From assembly GCF_012999535.1 (NCBI RefSeq), contig NZ_JABBWV010000011.1, positions 1 to 64,000 of the forward strand: a stretch of DNA of 64,000 nt. Reading direction: 5' to 3'. Position numbers and translations under genes: made by a program. The notes below the pieces were generated by a model, which saw nothing but the letters and a program-made list of their open reading frames with translations, was not told where the DNA came from and did not search any database. Below are positions 33,921-41,261 of the stretch, in pieces. Numbering within the stretch: the first letter of the stretch is position 1; the number at the start of each line of letters is the position of its first letter. This stretch comes from Microbispora sp. H11081. Its GTDB lineage: Bacteria; Actinomycetota; Actinomycetes; Streptosporangiales; Streptosporangiaceae.

Positions 33921-36587
33921 TCAGCTGAGCCGCCGGGGGCCGACGTCGGGGCGCAGCGCGGTGACCGGGCGCAGTACGGCCCGCGCCCCGAGGACGGTCA
34001 CCCCCGACGCGCCCGCGAGTACCGGGTCGAGGTCCATCCTGGCGACCTCGGGCAGCGCGTCGGCCAGCAGCCCCACCCGCACCAGCAGTTCCTCCAGCGC
34101 CTCCACGGCCACGGCCTGGTAGCCGTACTCGCCGAAGAGCAGCGGCGCGGCGCGCACCGACCGCACCAGCCCGGCCGCGTCCTCCGCGGTGACCGGCGCC
34201 AGGCGGTACGCCTGGTCGCCGAGCAGCCGGGCGGTGACCTCGCCGAGGCCGAACGTGACGACCCCGCCGAAGTAGCGGTCCTGGGTCACGCCGACGACGG
34301 TCGGCACCGAGGGCTGCGGCGCCATGCGCTGCACCGCGAGCGGAGTGTCCCGGCCGAGCAGGGCGGCGAGGTCCGCGTACGCCTGCCGGACCCCGGCGGG
34401 GTCGGTGAGGCCGATGCGCACGGTGCCGGCGCGGCGGGCGTCCTCCGGGTCGGCCGGCTTGACCACGACGGGCCCGCCGAGCCGCTCGGCGATGGCGACG
34501 GCCTCCTCGGCGTCTGCGGCGACGTGCGCGGGCCACACCTCGATGCCGTAGCAGGCCAGCAACGGCGACGCGTCGATCTCCCGCTCCTCGCCGGCCATCC
34601 CCTCGCCGGCCATCCCCTCGCCGGCGGCCTCGTCACCGCTCAGCGCGGCGGCGACGATCCGCCGCGCCTCCGCGGTGTCGACGTCCTCGACGTGCGGGAC
34701 CATGCCCGGGGGCCGCCCGCGCCATTGGGCGTACCGCACCGCGTGGGCCAGCGCGCGGACCGCCTCCTCAGGGGCGGGGAAGGACGGGATCGACCCCCGC
34801 TGGGGGGACTCGTCGCCGGGACCGCCGGGCACCCGCAGGTCCGGCGGCATGCCCATCTGCCCCTGGAAGGTGGCCAGCACCGGTTTTCCGGACTCCCGCG
34901 CGGCCTCCAGCAGCGCCTCGGCCACCTCGCGGGACTCGCCGGGGATCGGCGGCATGTAGATCGCGACGGCGGCGTCCACCTCGGCCAGGACGCGCCGCAG
35001 CGCCTCGGCGAACTCGGCCGCGCCGGCCTGGGCGCCGAGGTTGACCGGCGGGCGCGGCTCCAGGCCCGCGCCCGCGCAGGCCTCCTCCGCGAGGAGCGTG
35101 AGCGCGTCGGAGTTGCCGACCACCCCCACCCGGGGGCCTTCCGGCAGCGGCTGGTGCGCCAGGAGTTGCGCGACGTCGAAGAGTTGCACCAGGTCGTCCA
35201 CCCTGATGACGCCCGCCTGCGCGAACAGCGAACTGAGCGCGGTGTCGGGCAGCGCGAGCACCGGCGCGCGGTGCCCGCCGGGGACGCCGCGCGACTTGAC
35301 CACCACGATCGGCTTGGACCTGGAGATCCGCCTGGCCAGCCGGGTGAACTTGCGCGGGTTCCCGATCGACTCCAGGTAGAGCAGGATCACGTCCGTCGAC
35401 GGGTCCTCCTCCCAATACTGGAGAAGGTCGTTGCCGGACACGTCGGCCCGGTTGCCGGCCGAGACGAAGGTCGAGATGCCCATGCCGCGCTGCGCCACCC
35501 GCTGGAGCAGGGCGGTGCCGAGCGCGCCCGACTGGCTGAAGAACCCGACCCTCCCCCGCCCGGGCAGGGTCGCCGCGAGCGTCGCGTTGAGCCGTACGGC
35601 GGGGTCGGTGTTGGCGATGCCGAGGCAGTTGGGCCCCACCACCCGCATGCCGTACCCCCGGGCGATGTGGACCAGTTCCTCCTGGCGCGCCCGGCCCTCG
35701 GGTCCGGTCTCGCCGAACCCGGAGGACAGCACCACCAGGCCCTTCACGCCCTTCTGCGCGCACTCCTCCACGAGTTCGAGCACGCCCTCGGCGGGAACCG
35801 CCAGCACGGCGAGGTCCACCTCGCCGTCGATCGCGGACACGTTGCGGTAGGCCCGTACGCCGGCCACGGCCCGCACCTGCCGGTGGACGGGGTAGACGGG
35901 GCCGGTGAAGTCGGCCGCGAGCAGGTTGCGCAGGACGGCCTGGCCGATTCCGCCCGGTTCGCGGCTCGCGCCGATGACCGCGACCGACTCGGGGTTCAGC
36001 AGGCGGGCGATCGAGCGGGCCTCGGCCCGGTGCTCGCGGGCGAGCCTGACCTCCTGGGCGGTCTCGGTGCTGGACAGGTCGAGCGTCATGCGCACGACCC
36101 CGTCCTCGAACTGGCTCTGCGCCGTGTAGCCGGCCTGGCGGAACAGGCCCATCATGCGGTGGTTGCCCGGCAGCACGTCCGCGATGAACGTCTTGATCCC
36201 GCGCTCGCGCGCGGCGGCCCGCAGGTGCTCCATGAGCACCGAGGCCACGCCCCTGCCCTGGTGGGCGTCCTCGACGAGGAAGGCCACCTCGGCGTGGTCG
36301 CGCGGACTTATCCGGTCGTATCGCACTACCGCCACCATCTCGGTGCCGATCGTGGCAATGAGGGCGACCCGGTTGTCGTAGTCGACGTTGGTGAACCAGA
36401 CCACGTCCTTGTCGGTCAGCCGCGGCCGGGGCCCGAAGTAGCGGAAATAGATCGACTCCGCCGACAGGCGCGAGTAGAACGAGCGCAGCATGGCGGCGTC
36501 GTCCGGCCTGATGGGGCGGACGTGGGCGGTGCCGCCGTCCGACAGCACGACGTCCGCCTCCCAGTGGGCGGGGTACCGAGGGTGCAC
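33921..36587 (-). CDS. Fusion of GNAT acetyltransferase and ADP-forming acyl-CoA synthetase
   Basis: The 888-residue protein has a GNAT domain at the N-terminus (about 15-175, EDAHQGRGVASVLMEH for acetyl-CoA binding). An NDP-forming acyl-CoA synthetase follows: CoA-binding region (about 195-325, VAVIGASREPGGIG, GPNCLGI near 345), succinyl-CoA-ligase-like flavodoxin domain (about 345-480) and ATP-grasp part (about 650-880). This is the reverse domain order of E. coli Pat. Such proteins acetylate lysines of acetyl-CoA synthetases and other enzymes. The synthetase catalytic His is not clearly identifiable, so ligase activity may be lost. Confidence 0.88.
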   Translation of the reverse strand: MHPRYPAHWEADVVLSDGGTAHVRPIRPDDAAMLRSFYSRLSAESIYFRYFGPRPRLTDKDVVWFTNVDYDNRVALIATIGTEMVAVVRYDRISPRDHAEVAFLVEDAHQGRGVASVLMEHLRAAARERGIKTFIADVLPGNHRMMGLFRQAGYTAQSQFEDGVVRMTLDLSSTETAQEVRLAREHRAEARSIARLLNPESVAVIGASREPGGIGQAVLRNLLAADFTGPVYPVHRQVRAVAGVRAYRNVSAIDGEVDLAVLAVPAEGVLELVEECAQKGVKGLVVLSSGFGETGPEGRARQEELVHIARGYGMRVVGPNCLGIANTDPAVRLNATLAATLPGRGRVGFFSQSGALGTALLQRVAQRGMGISTFVSAGNRADVSGNDLLQYWEEDPSTDVILLYLESIGNPRKFTRLARRISRSKPIVVVKSRGVPGGHRAPVLALPDTALSSLFAQAGVIRVDDLVQLFDVAQLLAHQPLPEGPRVGVVGNSDALTLLAEEACAGAGLEPRPPVNLGAQAGAAEFAEALRRVLAEVDAAVAIYMPPIPGESREVAEALLEAARESGKPVLATFQGQMGMPPDLRVPGGPGDESPQRGSIPSFPAPEEAVRALAHAVRYAQWRGRPPGMVPHVEDVDTAEARRIVAAALSGDEAAGEGMAGEGMAGEEREIDASPLLACYGIEVWPAHVAADAEEAVAIAERLGGPVVVKPADPEDARRAGTVRIGLTDPAGVRQAYADLAALLGRDTPLAVQRMAPQPSVPTVVGVTQDRYFGGVVTFGLGEVTARLLGDQAYRLAPVTAEDAAGLVRSVRAAPLLFGEYGYQAVAVEALEELLVRVGLLADALPEVARMDLDPVLAGASGVTVLGARAVLRPVTALRPDVGPRRLS

Positions 36588-36863
36588 GCATTCGAGGCTA
36601 GCGGCGCCCGGCCTGACCCGGGCTGAGAGATTTCTTACGGCTGCCCGGTCGATCCAGCGAGATCGCTTGTAAGGGAGCTACCTGGACCGACGCGACGAAA
36701 TGGGCAACGCTTGTGCATCGACTGTGCCCGTCTGTCCGCTCTCCACCCCACGACGCCCCTGGAAGCTGTTAGGTTTCTGGACGTCAGCCTCACAGCACGG
36801 AGAGGACGCCGCCCCTCCCAGGGCATGGCTCGCCTCCACTAGCAGTTGCAAGGTGGTGACATC

Positions 36864-37757
36864 ATGACGCGGGTCGTCGTGGTGGGCGATCTCATGACAG
36901 ACGCGGTCGCCCGCGCGAAGTTCCCTCTCGCCAGGGCCAGCGACACCCCTGCCGTCGTGACCATGCACGGTGGCGGTTCCGGCGCCAACATCGCCTCCTG
37001 GCTCGCCGTGGAGGGCTCGGAGGTGGCCTTCATCGGCCGCCGCGGCGCCGACATCACCGGCCGCAACCGCGACATGGAGCTCATGGGCTACGGCGTGGAC
37101 GCCCGGCTCGTCATGGACCCCGAGCGGCCGACCGGCACCTGCGTCGTGCTCGTCACGCACAAGGGCGAGCGGACCATGCTGTCCGACCCCGGCGCCAACG
37201 CCGCGCTGTCGCCCGAGGACCTGCCGCGCGATCTGTTCGCCGTCGGCGGTCACCTGCACATGTCGGGATACACCCTGATCAACGACGGGTCGCGCGACGC
37301 CGGCCTCGCCGCGCTCGACATGGCCCGCCGAGCCGGCATGTCGATCTCCGTGGACTGTTCCTCGGCCGCCCCGCTGGAGCGGACCGGCGCCGAGCCCTTC
37401 CTGGAGTGGACCGACGGCGCGAAGCTGCTGTTCGCCAACGGCGACCAGGCCAAGGTGCTCACCGGCAGGGACGACCCGGCCGCGGCGGCCAAGGTGCTGA
37501 CCGCGTGGTTCCCGCAGGTCGTGATCAAGCTCAACGCCGAGGGCTCGCTCTGGTACTCCAACAACCGCCCCGAACCGGTCCGGGCGTCCGCCGAGGTCGT
37601 CGACCGCGTCGTGGACGGCACCGGCGCCGGTGACGCCTTCACCGCCGGTTTCCTGCCCGTCTGGCTGGACGGCAAGCCGGCCGCCGAGGCGCTGGCGGCT
37701 GGCAACGCCCTCGCCGCCAGGTGCATCTCCAACCTCGGCGCCCGCCCCCGGCTCTGA
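36864..37757 (+). CDS. PfkB/ribokinase family carbohydrate kinase
   Basis: The ATG at 36864 follows AAGGTGG, giving 297 residues. The N-terminal signature GGGSGANIASWLA (near 34) and the C-terminal motif DGTGAGDAFTAGF (catalytic Asp near residue 254) define a ribokinase-fold enzyme that phosphorylates a sugar or nucleoside with ATP. The substrate is unclear. It is divergent from the GNAT/synthetase gene across 276 bp in which no clear gene or repeat was seen. Confidence 0.9.
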   Translation: MTRVVVVGDLMTDAVARAKFPLARASDTPAVVTMHGGGSGANIASWLAVEGSEVAFIGRRGADITGRNRDMELMGYGVDARLVMDPERPTGTCVVLVTHKGERTMLSDPGANAALSPEDLPRDLFAVGGHLHMSGYTLINDGSRDAGLAALDMARRAGMSISVDCSSAAPLERTGAEPFLEWTDGAKLLFANGDQAKVLTGRDDPAAAAKVLTAWFPQVVIKLNAEGSLWYSNNRPEPVRASAEVVDRVVDGTGAGDAFTAGFLPVWLDGKPAAEALAAGNALAARCISNLGARPRL

Positions 37758-37864
37758 CCGCGGCCCGTCCACACGCCCGGGATGCCGAACTCCCGCGCAG
37801 CAGCCGCACGAACGGGACCAGGAGCAGCAGCGCCCCCACTGGGAATAGCCCTTCGATGGTCCGG

Positions 37865-37891
37865 GCCGAGCCCGGCCCTGCCAGGCTCGGC
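37865..37891. terminator. Stem-loop between the kinase and the sigma factor gene
   Basis: GCCGAGCC (37865-37872) pairs with GGCTCGGC (37884-37891) inside the 182-bp convergent gap. It can serve both the PfkB gene and the minus-strand sigma gene. Confidence 0.6.
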
Positions 37892-37939
37892 TCTGCCCGT
37901 CGAGGACGGGACGAACATCGACGCGTCCGGCCACGTCGT

Positions 37940-38476
37940 CTACCCCAGCAGTTCGCGCAGCCGCCCGCGCGCACGGAAGATCCAGACTTTGACCGTATTG
38001 AGCGGGACCTGAAGGACGGCCGCCGTCTGCTCGTACGTCAGCCCTCCTGCCCACAGCAGCAGCGCATCCCGGTGGGCAGGAGGGAGTGCGGCCAGCGCCT
38101 GACGCAGATCGAGCATCTCCGCCACTGTCTCATCGAAACCCCTTTCGGCCGCCACGGGCTCGGCGGCCTCGGAGAACAGCGGCTCCTCGCGGTTGGAGCG
38201 GTGGCGCAGCACTGATAGGGCGGCGTTGCGCGCGACTACAAGGACCCATGCCGCGAAGGGTGCCCTGCCTTCGAATGCGGGAAGTCCCTTCCATACTGCG
38301 ATCTGCGCATTCTGCAGGGCGTCAAGGGCATCCGCCCGGTTGCCGGTCAAATGAAAACACAGACCGAACGCTCGTCGCTCGACGGTAGCCCATAGGGCGC
38401 GGAATGCCTCGGCATCACCCACGCGTGCGGCCGCGACGAGCACGGCCTCGTCATCCCCCATAACAGGCGAAGACAT
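37940..38476 (-). CDS. ECF RNA polymerase sigma factor
   Basis: The 178-residue protein has sigma region 2 (about 10-85, FRALWATVERRAFGLCFHL, QIAVWKGLPAF) and region 4 (about 118-175, LPPAHRDALLLWAGGLTYEQ, VPLNTVKVWIFRARGRL). ATG 38476 follows AAAGGACC. No anti-sigma gene adjoins it. It lies divergent to the first Asp-repeat gene, so it is the nearest candidate to drive the conserved upstream element of the repeat genes; this is inference. Confidence 0.9.
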   Translation of the reverse strand: MSSPVMGDDEAVLVAAARVGDAEAFRALWATVERRAFGLCFHLTGNRADALDALQNAQIAVWKGLPAFEGRAPFAAWVLVVARNAALSVLRHRSNREEPLFSEAAEPVAAERGFDETVAEMLDLRQALAALPPAHRDALLLWAGGLTYEQTAAVLQVPLNTVKVWIFRARGRLRELLG

Positions 38477-38660
38477 GCCGCGGTCCTTTCAGCATATGAA
38501 GATTCGCCGCAATAACACCATGTCGTTCGCTACCGGGACATGAGATGAGACGACGTGATATTGGACCGTAACAACCGAGCTACAACCGGGCTCGACACTG
38601 CCGATGTCATCGCTGCCCACGGCGTCGAGGCCATGCACTCCGTGGAAAGCCCGAGCGGAA

Positions 38661-38743
38661 ATTCCCGGATCCCGGTGAAACAATCTCGGCGCCCCCGGCA
38701 TCCCTGTCAGTGACGCACCCATCCACGTCAACGGGAGAGCGAC
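38661..38743 (+). promoter_or_regulatory. Conserved upstream block of the first Asp-repeat gene
   Basis: This block matches the one at 45340-45424 before the paralogue. Shared pieces in order are CCGGATC, GGTGAAACAATC, then eleven variable bases, GGCATCCC, TGACGCA, ATCCACG and a GGAGA/GGGAGA ribosome site ending GAC-ATG. Spacing is kept to within a base or two. TGAAAC with GGCATC about 15 bp downstream could be an ECF-type -35/-10 pair. Confidence 0.6.
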
Positions 38744-39436
38744 ATGGACGCCTTCTACGCCGGCAACGCCAACGTTGGCTGGACGGACCTCAGCGGAGAC
38801 GGGATCATCGAGACCCAGCTCATCGACCACGCGGGGGACGGCACCGCTGACGAGCGACTGACCGACCTCAACGGCGACGGCATCGCCGACACAGTGGGCT
38901 ATGACACCAACAACGACGGCGTCGAAGACGTCCAGCACGTCGACACGAACTACGACGGCGTAATCGACACCCAGCTGTTCGACACGAACTACGACGCCGT
39001 AATCGACACCCGGACCACCGCCGGCCCGGCCGCCTCCTCCGCCGCCGGGCCGTTCCCCACCGGGCCGTTGCCCACCGGGGAGGGCCACACCGGTGTGCCG
39101 CCGATCAGCGACGCCAACCAGGGCTTCGTCGATTACCTCAACACGGTGGTGCAGGACGGTCACACCCTGACTCAGGCGGCCCTCAATCCCGACTCCGTCT
39201 CACCGGAAGAGGTGGAGGCCGCCAGACAGCGCAGTGACAACAGTGCGGCCAACACCCTCTACCTCGAGGGCCTGAACCACGAGGCCCAGGTTCGCAACGA
39301 CATCACCAGAAGCGACTACGAGCGCCAGTGGAACGAGACGGCGAGGGCGGACGCGGCAGCCGCCGAGAGGGAGGCCGAAAGAGCACAGAGCGAAGCCGAC
39401 TGGGCCGTGTGGCGGTCCCAGAACGACCTCGCCTAA
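38744..39436 (+). CDS. Asp-rich 13-residue-repeat protein with helical C-terminal domain
   Basis: The 230-residue protein has no signal peptide. Residues about 15-88 hold six 13-residue repeats of the form DxNxDGxxDTxxx (DLSGDGIIET, DLNGDGIADT, DTNNDGVEDV, DTNYDGVIDT), like dockerin or thrombospondin-3 calcium loops. A Pro/Thr/Ala/Gly linker follows (about 90-120), then a charged helical domain (about 122-230, with LNPDSVSPEEVEAARQRSDN). The C-terminal domain is shared with the protein at 45425. Calcium binding is inferred from the repeats. It opens the chaperone/dynamin region. Confidence 0.8.
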   Translation: MDAFYAGNANVGWTDLSGDGIIETQLIDHAGDGTADERLTDLNGDGIADTVGYDTNNDGVEDVQHVDTNYDGVIDTQLFDTNYDAVIDTRTTAGPAASSAAGPFPTGPLPTGEGHTGVPPISDANQGFVDYLNTVVQDGHTLTQAALNPDSVSPEEVEAARQRSDNSAANTLYLEGLNHEAQVRNDITRSDYERQWNETARADAAAAEREAERAQSEADWAVWRSQNDLA

Positions 39437-39537
39437 TACGCGCGCCGCAGACCGCCGCCCGGACCCTCCCACCAGAGAATTCGCCACCCGTCCTCCTGAC
39501 GACCCTCGCCGGCTGAGATCTCACGAAAAGAGCCTCG

Positions 39538-40044
39538 ATGACGTCCCCGCAAGAGAACCTCCCCCCCTACGACTCCGGATGGAAAGTCGAGACCCCCGGC
39601 GCCGGCCGGAGTGCCGCGTGGCGGTTCACTCCCCTCTCCTTCGCCTGCGCCGCCTACGCGCTGTTCTCCTCCGCGCTGCTGCCGGTGTGGACCTATGGCA
39701 CCTCGGCCCGCGGGTTCGCGTCGATGTTCCTGGTGGCCCTCGTCATCGTCGTCGTGGTCGCCCCTTTCATCGCCGACCGTCGCCGTCAGGAGCCTCAGCC
39801 GGGCATGACGGCCGTCATCGCGTTTCTGATCGCCGTACCGCAGTTTTTCTTCGTGCTCAACCCGGGCATCGTGGAAACTCCCCTTCTGCGACTGAGCATT
39901 CAGCTACTCCTCGGGCTCGCCGGAACGCTGCTCGGCATCGTCGGCTTCCGCAAGGGGGACCACCTGGGCGTGGTGGCCGCACTCGCCTCCGCCGCGGTAT
40001 CCGTCAACCTGATCCTGCTCTACATAATGATCATTCACTTCTAA
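39538..40044 (+). CDS. Five-helix integral membrane protein
   Basis: The 168-residue protein has a short polar N-terminus and five hydrophobic helices at about 29-53, 58-78, 89-110, 116-137 and 143-168. Charged loops (ADRRRQEPQ, RKGDH) fall at places consistent with a cytoplasmic side. No family was recognised. It lies between the first Asp-repeat gene and the GrpE-like gene, all in one direction, so it probably belongs to the same membrane system. Confidence 0.75.
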   Translation: MTSPQENLPPYDSGWKVETPGAGRSAAWRFTPLSFACAAYALFSSALLPVWTYGTSARGFASMFLVALVIVVVVAPFIADRRRQEPQPGMTAVIAFLIAVPQFFFVLNPGIVETPLLRLSIQLLLGLAGTLLGIVGFRKGDHLGVVAALASAAVSVNLILLYIMIIHF

Positions 40045-40186
40045 TGACGAACCGGCCCTCGGGAGCGGCCAGGCAGACCAGTCCGTCGTACGAGCTCGTG
40101 CCGGCGCCGCGGAAACAGGAGAACCGCAAGAATCCCACGCATGTAGCAGGGCCAGGCCGAATCGGCCTGTCGTACTGAGGAATAAA

Positions 40187-41149
40187 ATGGTGAAACGCTT
40201 ATATCCTCTCGTCGCGGGGGCAGCCCTGCTCGCCTTCGCCCTAATGGGCTGCGCCTCCGATACCGCGGACCCGCGCGCGGCCACTCACCCAGAGGCCTCA
40301 GCACCTCCCCTCTCTGCGCCGGTAGCGGCCGCTCCGGTCACGCCGGCGGAGCCCTTCGATGCATTTCGCGAGATGCCGCCGATGACCCCCGAGGAGCACC
40401 GGCTCACCCCGTCGCGGAAGCCGCCGAAGGACAAACCGGTGCGCAAACGCTCTCAGCGCGCTCAGGAGACCGCGGCCACCCCCTCTCCTACCGGCGGAAC
40501 ACCCGCTGCGACTCCGACGCCGGATCCGCCGCCGAGTCCGACGCCACAGCCCGGCGGGATCTCCGGCATCGCCCTGATCACCGGCATGGTCCTCCTGCTG
40601 GGCGTGGCCGCGGTCGGCGCGGTGGCCGTCCTCCGGACCCAGTCGCGGACCCCCACACAGCCTGACCCGTTTCACCCCCGTTGGGATTCCGGACCGCCCC
40701 GCCCGGATACCCCACCGCAGGCGCATCGTGCGCCGCCGTCACCCGCTTCGAATGTCGATCGCACGCCACTCCTCGAAGCACTGCTGAATGTCCGGGCGGC
40801 GGGCGTCAGTGACGCGATCGGCCAGCAGATCGAGCGGCTACTGGCCTACAGCGAGCCCAGCCGGGACGATCTCGTCCAGGCGTGCGTCCGCTACCGCGAT
40901 CAGCTTCACACACGATATCCGCAGCTCGCAGGCCATCTGCTGAACGCGCTGCGCGCTTCGGGCGTACGGGAGGTGCTGGCCGACGGGCAGCCCTTCGACG
41001 GACGGCTACACGAGGCGGTAGACGTGGTGCCCACGGACGAGCCGTGGCTCGAGAACACGGTCGCGAGCACCGAGCGCTGTGGTTACGTAGACGGTGACCA
41101 CGTCGTCCGGGTTCCGAGGGTGATCGTCTACCGGCTCCGGCAGGCGTGA
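40187..41149 (+). CDS. Membrane-anchored GrpE-like nucleotide exchange factor
   Basis: The 320-residue protein has a signal or lipoprotein-like N-terminus (LMGC, Cys22), a Pro/Thr-rich segment (about 23-122), a transmembrane helix (about 125-149) followed by Arg, another Pro-rich linker and a helical region (about 190-245). Residues about 248-316 read as the GrpE beta head: GVREVLADGQPFDGRLHEAV, then GYVDGDHVVRVPRVIVYR. Positive charges after the helix place this head in the cytoplasm. GrpE releases ADP from Hsp70, and an Hsp70 gene ends convergently 112 bp away. GrpE is normally soluble, so membrane anchoring is unusual. Confidence 0.78.
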   Translation: MVKRLYPLVAGAALLAFALMGCASDTADPRAATHPEASAPPLSAPVAAAPVTPAEPFDAFREMPPMTPEEHRLTPSRKPPKDKPVRKRSQRAQETAATPSPTGGTPAATPTPDPPPSPTPQPGGISGIALITGMVLLLGVAAVGAVAVLRTQSRTPTQPDPFHPRWDSGPPRPDTPPQAHRAPPSPASNVDRTPLLEALLNVRAAGVSDAIGQQIERLLAYSEPSRDDLVQACVRYRDQLHTRYPQLAGHLLNALRASGVREVLADGQPFDGRLHEAVDVVPTDEPWLENTVASTERCGYVDGDHVVRVPRVIVYRLRQA

Positions 41150-41261
41150 CCGCGCCGGCGACGCGGCGAGCGGGGAACCGGCGGCTGCCTCGGCAGTCGC
41201 CAGAAGCCCTTCCGCATGGCCACCGGCACCCCCGACCATGCCCCTTCTCCGTCCTGTCCCG

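Noticed and set aside
33795-36626. A 943-codon plus-strand frame opposite the GNAT/acyl-CoA synthetase gene
   Set aside because: It is His/Arg/Gly-rich antisense sequence; all recognisable motifs are on the minus strand.
37758-37939. A hydrophobic minus-strand reading (EGLFPVGALLLLVPFVRLL) just after the sigma gene, as an anti-sigma remnant
   Set aside because: It is a single segment with no start site or recognisable domain, so it could be chance.
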